Part shown: one piece after another, positions 17,721-24,245 of the stretch
Layout: each line of letters starts with the position of its first letter
Numbering within the stretch: the first letter of the stretch is position 1
The notes under the pieces: model-generated
What the model was told of the DNA's origin: nothing
Database searches by the model: none
What the model saw: only the letters and a program-made list of their open reading frames with translations
Assembly: GCA_021786265.1 (NCBI GenBank)
Contig: JAJYNP010000210.1
Span: forward strand, 1-38,314
Direction: 5' to 3'
DNA: 38,314 nt
Origin: Chloroflexota bacterium
GTDB taxonomy: Bacteria > Chloroflexota > Limnocylindria > Limnocylindrales > CSP1-4
Position numbers and translations under genes: made by a program

Positions 17721-18446
17721 TCAGCGCGTCGTGGGCTCGGCCTCCGGCGCGGGCACCGGTCCGCGGCCGCCGGCCAGCTCCGCCAGCCCCCACAGATCGC
17801 GCCACTCGTGGTCCGGCCGTTCGGGGCCGGGCGCCGCTTCCACGTGGCGGTTGACCCATGCGGTCCGCATCCCGAGCCGCTGGGCCGGGCCGATGTCGTA
17901 GCGGAACCCGAACGCGACGTGGATCACGCGCTCCGGCGGTTCTCCGATCCGGTGGAGGGCCTGGCGGAAGACCGTCTCCGCGGGTTTGTAGGCGCCGCAG
18001 TCCTCCGCCGTCACGACCTCGTCGAAGGGCTCCTCGAGATGCCGGAGGGTGTGCTCGATGATGTCGCGGTCGGTATTGGAGACGATCACCAGGCGGAGTC
18101 CCTGTTCACGGGCCTGGCGCAGCGCGGGCCGGGTGTCCGGGAACGGCTGCCACGACCGTATCGACCGGACCAGCGCCTCGCCGTCGGCCGGATCCCAGTC
18201 GTACCCGCGTTCCGCCTCGTAACGGCGGAGGCTCTCCGCCAGGATCTCCCGGTAGGACCGGTAGGGACCACCGAGCAACCCGAACTGGATCGCCTCCCAG
18301 CGGTCGCGCAGCTGCTGCCCGGGTCGCAGGTCGGGGTCGCGGCGCTGGAGCGCGAGATCGTAGAGGAACGCGCCCACGCCTCCCTCCCAGTCCACCAGCG
18401 TCCCATAGCAGTCGAAGGTCGCCACCCGCGGCGTGGTCTCGTTCAT
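17721..18446 (-). CDS. HAD family hydrolase, haloacid dehalogenase type II-like
   Basis: A 241-residue HAD enzyme. Motif I is FDCYGTLVDW with nucleophile D12, motif II is VIVSNTDRDI, the conserved Lys is in GAYKPAETVF, and motif III lies in HVAFGFRYDIGPAQRLG. The helical cap inserted after motif I fits the L-2-haloacid dehalogenase/phosphatase subgroup. In motif III the second position is FGF-x-YDI where most members have a pair of acidic residues, so catalytic detail may differ. A strong AGGAGG lies 6 bases before the ATG. Substrate unknown. It is divergent from cydA. Confidence 0.85.
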   Translation of the reverse strand: MNETTPRVATFDCYGTLVDWEGGVGAFLYDLALQRRDPDLRPGQQLRDRWEAIQFGLLGGPYRSYREILAESLRRYEAERGYDWDPADGEALVRSIRSWQPFPDTRPALRQAREQGLRLVIVSNTDRDIIEHTLRHLEEPFDEVVTAEDCGAYKPAETVFRQALHRIGEPPERVIHVAFGFRYDIGPAQRLGMRTAWVNRHVEAAPGPERPDHEWRDLWGLAELAGGRGPVPAPEAEPTTR

Positions 18447-18612
18447 GGTTTCCTCCTCGCTCGGCGACCGCGCCCCGTACCGGCCTCGCCGCCCCCCGCC
18501 GCGTCGCCGGGAACAGGTGGCCGGGCGTCCGCGCCCATTTTGGGCCCTTCGGGCCTACCGCCCGCCGGTACACCGCGCGAGAGTCCCACCGAAGCGCAGA
18601 AGGGGGTGCTCA

Positions 18613-20013
18613 TTGGATCCCATCATGCTGGCCAGGGCGCAGTTTGCGCTGACCGTCATGTTCCACTTCGTCTTCCCCGCGATCACCATCGGGCTCGGGC
18701 TGCTCATCGCCATCCTCGAGACCTGCCGGTGGCGAACGGGCAGAGAAGTGTACGACCGGGCTGCCGCGTTCTGGACGAAGCTGTTCGCCCTCACGTTCGC
18801 GGTGGGCGTGGCGACCGGCGTCGTGATGGAGTTCCAGTTCGGCACCAACTGGGCCGCCTACTCGAAGTTCGTGGGTGACATCTTCGGATCGCCCCTGGCG
18901 GCCGAGGGCATCTTCGCGTTCTTCCTGGAGTCGACCTTTCTGGGTCTGCTGCTGTTCGGTGGCGATCGGATCTCGTCCCGCCTGCGCTGGTTCGCCGCAG
19001 TCATGGTGGCGGTCGGCTCGACCCTGTCGGCATTCTGGATCGTGGTGGCCGACTCGTGGATGCAGACGCCCGCCGGTTACGCCATCGTCGATGGCAAGGC
19101 ACGGTTGACCGACTTCTGGGCGGCCGTGTTCAACCCCTCCACCATGCCCCGCTTCATTCACACGGTCGTGTCGGCATGGGCCGTGGGCGCGTTCCTGATG
19201 GTCGGAGTCGCGGCCTGGTTCCTGCTCCGGCGACGTCACCTCGCCGTGGCTCGCACGAGCATCGTGCTGGGCATCACGGTCGCACTGATCTCGTCGGGGC
19301 TCATGTTCCTCACGGGCGACGTGAGCGCACGCGAGGTCGCGCACGAGCAGGCGGCCAAGTTCGCCGCGATGCAGGGCCTCTACGAGACCACCTCCGGGGC
19401 CGACATGGTCATCTTCTCGCTCCCCCCGACGCAGAACCCGGCCGACGCGTTCCAGGGGCCGGCGATCGTCGTGACGCGCCTCCTGAGCTTCCTGTCGTTC
19501 GGGAGCTTCGACGCGGTGATCAAGGGGCTCCAGGCATTTCCCCCCGGCAACTGGCCACCCGTCGCGCTGACGTTCCTCGCCTACCACAACATGGTCGTGA
19601 TCGGCACCCTGATGCTGCTTGTGATGGTGGCGCTGGCTTGGTTCGCGTGGCGACGCACGCTGACCCGGCACCCTAACTGGCTGCGCCTCGCCGTCGCCGT
19701 GACGCCGCTGCCGCTGATCGCCGAGCAGCTGGGTTGGATGACCGCCGAGGTCGGCCGGCAGCCGTGGGTGGTCTACGACGTCATGCGGACCAGCCAGGGG
19801 ATCTCGACCGCGGTGAGCGGCGCGGACGTCCTGATCTCGCTGCTGCTGCTGGTGGTGGTGTACGCGCTGCTGGGCACGCTGTGGCTCTACCTGCTGCGGC
19901 GGGAGATCCTCCACGGCCCGGAGCCGGTGACGACCGAGGTGGGCGAGGAGGAGCCCGAGGCCGAACCGGACGCGGGGCGCACGCGCAGGGGCCTGACGGC
20001 CCGGGGGGCCTGA
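18613..20013 (+). CDS. cydA: cytochrome bd ubiquinol oxidase subunit I
   Basis: A 466-residue quinol oxidase subunit with about nine membrane helices. The heme ligands and proton-path residues match the family: H18 (heme b595), E98 and E106, H183 (heme b558) and the GRQPW motif after GWMTAEV. The Q-loop is short, so this is the S-type, compared with 522 residues in E. coli. The TTG start at 18613 is chosen: AGGGGG lies 6 bases before it and it gives the family start MDPIMLARAQFALT. The ATG at 18625 would lack a ribosome binding site. It oxidises quinol and reduces O2 to water at low oxygen and is usually resistant to sulfide. It is followed 3 bases later by cydB. Confidence 0.93.
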   Translation: MDPIMLARAQFALTVMFHFVFPAITIGLGLLIAILETCRWRTGREVYDRAAAFWTKLFALTFAVGVATGVVMEFQFGTNWAAYSKFVGDIFGSPLAAEGIFAFFLESTFLGLLLFGGDRISSRLRWFAAVMVAVGSTLSAFWIVVADSWMQTPAGYAIVDGKARLTDFWAAVFNPSTMPRFIHTVVSAWAVGAFLMVGVAAWFLLRRRHLAVARTSIVLGITVALISSGLMFLTGDVSAREVAHEQAAKFAAMQGLYETTSGADMVIFSLPPTQNPADAFQGPAIVVTRLLSFLSFGSFDAVIKGLQAFPPGNWPPVALTFLAYHNMVVIGTLMLLVMVALAWFAWRRTLTRHPNWLRLAVAVTPLPLIAEQLGWMTAEVGRQPWVVYDVMRTSQGISTAVSGADVLISLLLLVVVYALLGTLWLYLLRREILHGPEPVTTEVGEEEPEAEPDAGRTRRGLTARGA

Positions 20014-20016
20014 GCG

Positions 20017-21036
20017 ATGCCTGATCTCGCCTCGATCTGGTACCTGCTGGTCGGCGTCCTGCTGGTGGGCTACGCGGTCCTGGACGGGTTCGATCTCGGC
20101 GCCGGGACGCTGCACCTGCTCGTGGCTCGCGATGATGACGAACGGCGCACGGTGATGCGTGCCATCGGCCCGGTCTGGGACGGCAACGAGGTCTGGCTCC
20201 TGACCGCCGGTGGCGCGCTGTTCGCGGCATTCCCCCCCGTCTACGCCACCGTGTTCTCGGGCTTCTACCTGGCGATGATCCTGCTGCTGCTCGCGCTGAT
20301 CTTCCGGGCCGTGTCGCTGGAGTTCCGCTCGAAGCTCGAGTCGGCCGGCTGGCGGCGAGCGTGGGACCTGGCGTTCGCGATCGGCTCCTTCCTGCCGGCC
20401 CTCCTCTTCGGGGTTGCGATCGGCAACGTCCTCCGCGGTGTGCCGCTCGATGCCGCCGGTGACTACCGCGGTGGCCTCATCGGCCTGTTGAACCCGTTCG
20501 CGCTCTCGGTGGGACTCCTGGCGCTGTCGATGTTCGTCATGCAGGGCGCGACCTGGCTCACGCTGAAGACGGACGGGGCGGTGCAGGCCCGCAGCCGGCG
20601 CGCGGCGATGTTCGCGTGGCCCGTCTTCGTAGCCCTGTGGGTCCTGGTCACGCTCTACTCGCACGCTGACGCGTCGCACCTGTGGGGCAACTACGACAAC
20701 CCCCTGGCGTGGCTGGTGCCGGCGGCGTTCGTCATCGTCGCCGCGGCGTATCCGATCGCCCTGCGCGCGGGGAGGGACGGCCTCGCCTTCGCGCTGTCGT
20801 CGCTGTCGATCGTCTCGCTGATCGGGATCATGGGCGTGGGGCTGTACCCCAACCTGCTTCCCGCGCTGGGGGACGCGGCACGGAGCCTGACCGTTGACAA
20901 CGCCTCGTCGTCCAGCGTGACGCTGACCGCGATGCTCGTGATCGCCATCATCGGCATGCCGCTCGTCCTCGCCTACACGGCGTTCGTCTACTGGCGGTTC
21001 CGGGGCAAGGTTTCGGGCCAGCAGAGCGCGTACTGA
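20017..21036 (+). CDS. cydB: cytochrome bd ubiquinol oxidase subunit II
   Basis: A 339-residue membrane protein with about eight to nine helices. It opens with the conserved YAVLDGFDLGAGTL stretch and carries IGPVWDGNEVWLL shortly after, both hallmarks of CydB. It pairs with CydA in the bd oxidase. The gap to cydA is 3 bases, so the two are co-transcribed. The cydDC export genes needed for assembly in many bacteria are not in the window. Confidence 0.93.
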   Translation: MPDLASIWYLLVGVLLVGYAVLDGFDLGAGTLHLLVARDDDERRTVMRAIGPVWDGNEVWLLTAGGALFAAFPPVYATVFSGFYLAMILLLLALIFRAVSLEFRSKLESAGWRRAWDLAFAIGSFLPALLFGVAIGNVLRGVPLDAAGDYRGGLIGLLNPFALSVGLLALSMFVMQGATWLTLKTDGAVQARSRRAAMFAWPVFVALWVLVTLYSHADASHLWGNYDNPLAWLVPAAFVIVAAAYPIALRAGRDGLAFALSSLSIVSLIGIMGVGLYPNLLPALGDAARSLTVDNASSSSVTLTAMLVIAIIGMPLVLAYTAFVYWRFRGKVSGQQSAY

Positions 21037-21319
21037 CGCGCGGGGGGTCTCCTGCCCCACGTCGTGCGCCGCGACGCCTGTCGCTCCACCCGGCCCGTCG
21101 GCGCGTCCGTCACCCCGGCGATCTTCGGCGATTGCTTCCCGCGCCCGCCGGTGCGGTGCCCGAGGCTGGTCTCCGGCTCGCCACGACGGTGACGCCGCCG
21201 GGTCACCCGTCCTGTCGAGAGAGGGCAATCGGCCCCATCTCCGTCAGGCTGAGAGGCACGGGATGCTCGGGCCATGACGGTACTGATGCATCTGTGCGCA
21301 TGAGTTCATCGTTGCACGC

Positions 21320-21685
21320 ATGGATGAGATCTGCGTGATGCAGGCCACGGTCCTGAAGACGCTCGCCAACCCTCGCCGTCTCGAGATCATCCATCGCCTG
21401 GCCGAGGGTCCCTGCGAGGTCGGACGGCTGGCCGAGGCGCTCGGCGTGCCCCAGCCGAGCGTGTCCCAGCACCTCGCGGTCATGCGGAGTGCCGGGATCG
21501 TGGAAGCCGAGCGGGAGGGCCGCGAGGTCCGCTACTGGCTCGCCGATCCCGACATCATCCGGGCGTGCGACATCATGCACGCGGTGCTGCTGCGCCGTCT
21601 CACGCGCCTCGGGATGCTCGGCGTGGCCGCCACGCCCGGGCCCGCCACGACCCACGACGCGCCACCGATCCCCCAGCCCGTGTGA
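21320..21685 (+). CDS. ArsR family regulator, candidate sulfur sensor
   Basis: A 121-residue winged-helix protein of the ArsR/SmtB fold. The N-terminal helix LKTLANPRRLEIIHRLAEGPCEV is followed by recognition helix PQPSVSQHLAVMRSAGIV and the wing REGREVRYWLADP. Cysteines are at 5, 32 and 83. Metal sensors of the family use CxC or His-rich sites, which are absent. Persulfide sensors (BigR/SqrR) use one Cys after helix 2 and one in the last helix; here C32 and C83 are near, but not at, those places. It is followed 7 bases later by the first sulfur-carrier gene, so it probably controls that operon. There is no clear ribosome binding site. Confidence 0.82.
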   Translation: MDEICVMQATVLKTLANPRRLEIIHRLAEGPCEVGRLAEALGVPQPSVSQHLAVMRSAGIVEAEREGREVRYWLADPDIIRACDIMHAVLLRRLTRLGMLGVAATPGPATTHDAPPIPQPV

Positions 21686-21692
21686 GGCAGAG

Positions 21693-22106
21693 ATGGACGA
21701 CCCGCTCTCGATCGTGCTCTTCTCCGGTACGGACGACCGGCTGACCTCGGCGAGCGTCTTCGCCGCCGGCGCCGCGGTCCTGGGCCGCCCCGTGCGCATC
21801 CTCCTGCAGTACTGGGGCCTGGAGGCCTTCCGGGCCGACCGGATCGGGCGCGCCCGCGGCCTCTCCACCGACGCCGACCCGGACGGGGCCGCCACGTTCG
21901 CCGCCGCGCAGGAGGCGGGCCAGGTCAACTGGGCCGACACGCTGCGCCAGGCCAAGGAGCTGGGTGGGATCGAGATCCACGCCTGCGCCCAGTCCATGGA
22001 CATCCTGAAGCTGGAACAGGCCGACCTCGACCCGCTCGTCGATGGCGTCGAGGGGATCGCCGGGTTCCTCGCCGCGGCCGGCGACGGCCAGCTGCTCTTC
22101 ATCTGA
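21693..22106 (+). CDS. DsrE family sulfur-carrier-like protein (single Cys)
   Basis: A 137-residue protein with the DsrE/DsrF fold: an opening hydrophobic strand (SIVLFSGTDDRL), a second strand (VRILLQYWGLEAF), and IEIHACAQSMDILKL, which places the only cysteine (C98) at the site where DsrE proteins carry a persulfide. It resembles the short members encoded beside TusA in sulfur-oxidation and Hdr-like clusters. It is the first of five sulfur-carrier genes in a row. The ATG at 21693 is 7 bases after the ArsR stop, so the two are coupled. Partner and direction of sulfur transfer are inferred, not shown. Confidence 0.8.
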   Translation: MDDPLSIVLFSGTDDRLTSASVFAAGAAVLGRPVRILLQYWGLEAFRADRIGRARGLSTDADPDGAATFAAAQEAGQVNWADTLRQAKELGGIEIHACAQSMDILKLEQADLDPLVDGVEGIAGFLAAAGDGQLLFI

Positions 22107-22157
22107 GCCGCGCATCGCGCCGGCGATGACCGCCGGGTGCCCCGAAAGGAAGGAACC

Positions 22158-22394
22158 ATGACCACCCTCGAGATCGCCGCCCACGTCGACGCGCGGGGCC
22201 TCTCCTGCCCCATGCCGATCGTCAAGACCGCGCAGGCCATGAAGCCGCTCGGGTCGGGCCAGTGCCTGGAGGTGCTGGCCACCGACCCGGGGTCCACCAG
22301 GGACCTCGAGGCCTGGTCGAAGACCACCGGCAACCCGCTGCTCGAGTCGGGGGCCGAGGGCGGCGTCTTTCGCTTCGTGCTCCAGAAGAAGTAG
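22158..22394 (+). CDS. TusA/SirA-like sulfur carrier protein
   Basis: A 78-residue TusA-family protein. The CPMP motif (C17-P-M-P) after DARGLS is the persulfide-carrying site, followed by the amphipathic helix and the LATDPGSTRDL strand-turn. An extra cysteine is at 36. TusA proteins pass sulfane sulfur between partners such as rhodanese, DsrE and Hdr-like complexes. AAGGAAGGAA precedes the ATG closely. It lies 51 bases after the first DsrE-like gene and 13 bases before the DsrE2-like gene. Confidence 0.88.
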   Translation: MTTLEIAAHVDARGLSCPMPIVKTAQAMKPLGSGQCLEVLATDPGSTRDLEAWSKTTGNPLLESGAEGGVFRFVLQKK

Positions 22395-22407
22395 GAGGCT
22401 CACGGTC

Positions 22408-22962
22408 ATGACCCGCACCCTCGAGGCCCCCGCCGAGGCCCCGGTCAGCGCCCCCACCGCGGCCCCCGCCGAGGCCGGCGCGGTGGCCCACCACGACATC
22501 CTGCTCATCAACTACAGCGGCGAGCTCGAGAAGGTCTGGGCCACCCTGCTGCTGGCCGCCACCGCCGGCTCGATGGGCGTGCAGTGCAAGGTCTTCGTGA
22601 CCTTCTGGGGCCTCCAGAACTTCGTGCAGGACGCCCGGCGCATCACCGGCCAGAACTGGATGCAGAAGCTGATGGCCGTCATGCAGCGCCCCGGACTCAG
22701 CCACCGCAAGCTCTCCAGGATGAACTTCCTCGGGATGGGGCCCTGGATGATGGGCCGCCTCGCGAAGCAGCAGCGCAACGCGAGCCCGAAGGAGCTGCTC
22801 GAGATCGCCCAGTCGATGGGCGTCGAGTTCATCCCCTGCCAGATGACCATGGACATGTTCGGGCTCACCCGGGCCGACCTCATCGAGGGCATGGGCGAGC
22901 CGGTCGGCGCGGCCACCGTGATCGGCCTCATGTCCGAGGGCTGGTCGCCGCTCTTCATCTAG
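22408..22962 (+). CDS. DsrE2-like (DsrE/DsrF/DsrH-like) sulfur transfer protein
   Basis: A 184-residue protein of the longer DsrE2-like group. After an Ala/Pro-rich N-terminal tail of about 28 residues comes HHDILLINYSGELEKVWATLLLAATAG, the DsrE fold start, then FVTFWGLQNF. The family's conserved FIPCQMTMDMFG loop holds C144, the likely persulfide site, and C60 is also present. The Met/Gly-rich middle (NFLGMGPWMMG) is typical of DsrE2 and may contact membranes. In sulfur oxidisers DsrE2 genes sit beside tusA and hdr-like genes, as here. Confidence 0.87.
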   Translation: MTRTLEAPAEAPVSAPTAAPAEAGAVAHHDILLINYSGELEKVWATLLLAATAGSMGVQCKVFVTFWGLQNFVQDARRITGQNWMQKLMAVMQRPGLSHRKLSRMNFLGMGPWMMGRLAKQQRNASPKELLEIAQSMGVEFIPCQMTMDMFGLTRADLIEGMGEPVGAATVIGLMSEGWSPLFI

Positions 22963-23041
22963 AGGGCCGGGGGGCCGCCCCGGCGGCCGGCCAACGGTGC
23001 CGGCGCGCGCCGGCGAGTCGTGAAGGAAAGGTGCAAGGCAC

Positions 23042-23413
23042 GTGGCTGACACCGAGAAGCTCGTGTTCATGGTCATGCACGGTCCGGACGCCCCCGAGCC
23101 CGCGACGATCCCCTTCGTCATGGCGATCGCCGCGATGGCCTCCGACGTCGAGGTCGTCATCGGCCTGCAGGGGGCCGGCGTCGAGCTGGCGGTCCGCGGC
23201 CGGGTCGACCGGGTCGAGGCCCGGGGCTTCCCCCCGCTCGCCAGGCTGCTCACCGACTATCGCGACCTCGGGGGGAAGCTGCTCGTCTGCGGCCCGTGCG
23301 TCAACGCGCGGGAGATCGATCCGGCAACCCAGTTCGTCGAGAACGCCGAGGTCGTGGCGGCCGGGCGCTTCGTCGCCGAGATCTCCAGCGCCACCAACGC
23401 GCTCGTCTACTAG
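23042..23413 (+). CDS. DsrE family protein with CxxC
   Basis: A 123-residue DsrE-fold protein. Strand 1 is KLVFMVMHGPDAPEPATIPF. The usual single-Cys site reads LLVCGPCVNAREI, giving a C83-x2-C86 pair. Two cysteines at the active site could allow disulfide chemistry rather than simple persulfide transfer. The GTG start at 23042 is supported by AAGGAAAGG upstream and by conservation beginning just after it. It sits between the DsrE2-like and second TusA-like genes. Confidence 0.82.
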   Translation: MADTEKLVFMVMHGPDAPEPATIPFVMAIAAMASDVEVVIGLQGAGVELAVRGRVDRVEARGFPPLARLLTDYRDLGGKLLVCGPCVNAREIDPATQFVENAEVVAAGRFVAEISSATNALVY

Positions 23414-23455
23414 CCACACGAGAGGACGCCGCAGGCGTCACAGGAGGATCCATCG

Positions 23456-23722
23456 ATGCCCGCAACACTCGCCGACAACGAACTCGAAACCATCACCGCC
23501 GCCAGGGTGGTCGACGCCCGCGGCGCCGCCTGCCCGGGCCCTCTCCTCGAGGCCAAGAAGGGCATCGGCACGGTGCCCGTGGGCAGCGTCATCGAGATCT
23601 GGTCGAGCGATCCCGTTACCAAGAGCGACATCGGCGCCTGGGCTGGCAAGGTGGGCCACGCCTTCCTCGGCCACCTCACCGCCCAGGGGTATGACAGGGT
23701 CTTCGTGCGCCGCGCGAAGTAG
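23456..23722 (+). CDS. second TusA-like sulfur carrier protein
   Basis: An 88-residue TusA-family protein. The CPGP motif (C26) follows VVDARGAA, then the helix LLEAKKGIGTV and the strand IEIWSSDPVTKSDI. It differs from the first TusA-like protein in its motif (CPGP, not CPMP), so the two are paralogues with probably different partners. A strong AGGAGG lies 8 bases before the ATG. It is followed 77 bases later by the MvhD-like gene. Confidence 0.87.
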   Translation: MPATLADNELETITAARVVDARGAACPGPLLEAKKGIGTVPVGSVIEIWSSDPVTKSDIGAWAGKVGHAFLGHLTAQGYDRVFVRRAK

Positions 23723-23799
23723 CCCTCGCACGATCGAGCGGCGGGGTGTCGAGTCATCGCGCCCCGCCATATCAGCCCGCCCTGCAGGAGCACCGTCCC

Positions 23800-24243
23800 A
23801 TGAGCGCGGTCGCCGCCGCCGAAGTGCACGAGAAGCACGCAGGATCCCCTCCGCGGATCCTGGTCTTCTCCACCAACAACATCTCGGACCCCGGCATCGA
23901 CCTGGCCGGGAGCCAGCACATGCACTACTCGCCGGGCGTCGAGGTCATCAGCCTGCCCTGCACGAGCGGGATCAAGCCCGCCTGGATCGCCCACGCCATC
24001 GACCAGGGGTTCGACGGGGTCTTCATCGCGTCCGACGGCGACGAGTGCGCCTATCTGCCCGACTGCAGCAAGCGGGCATCGCGGATCGTGGGTGAAGCGC
24101 AGGCGCTGCTGCAGGAGCGCGGCCACGATCCTCAGCGGGTGAAGATGGCCGCGATCTGCTCGGTGTGCGCGGAGCCCTTCACCAAGCACGTCCAGCAGTT
24201 CTCGGCGGTGCTCGCCGGGCTCCGGACGGCGGGAGCGAAGTGA
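23800..24243 (+). CDS. MvhD/FlpD-like hydrogenase-type iron-sulfur subunit
   Basis: A 147-residue protein of the MvhD/FlpD (methyl-viologen-reducing hydrogenase delta) family. This family carries electrons into HdrA in methanogens and forms the C-terminal domain of QmoB. Five cysteines are present: C54 in SLPCTSGIKP, C83 and C89 in DECAYLPDC, and C120 and C123 in ICSVC. They suffice for a [2Fe-2S] cluster. The ATG at 23800 is chosen because the family sequence starts soon after. Its stop lies 2 bases before the hdrA ATG, so they are co-translated. No hydrogenase gene is nearby, so it likely links another donor or acceptor to HdrA. Confidence 0.85.
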   Translation: MSAVAAAEVHEKHAGSPPRILVFSTNNISDPGIDLAGSQHMHYSPGVEVISLPCTSGIKPAWIAHAIDQGFDGVFIASDGDECAYLPDCSKRASRIVGEAQALLQERGHDPQRVKMAAICSVCAEPFTKHVQQFSAVLAGLRTAGAK

Positions 24244-24245
24244 GC

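Noticed and set aside
14185..17859. Very long minus-strand open frame (over 1,200 codons) opposite aceE
   Set aside because: It is antisense to a clearly conserved PDH E1, has low-complexity Arg/Gly/Val-rich sequence and no domain motifs. GC-rich DNA yields such frames opposite real genes.
18610..21228. Long minus-strand open frame opposite cydAB
   Set aside because: The sequence is charged and repetitive (Gln/His/Arg-rich), as expected of an antisense shadow of membrane-protein genes.
21037..21319. ArsR operator upstream of the sulfur operon
   Set aside because: Only short 4-bp arm symmetry (ATGA/TCAT) could be found; not enough to call a site.
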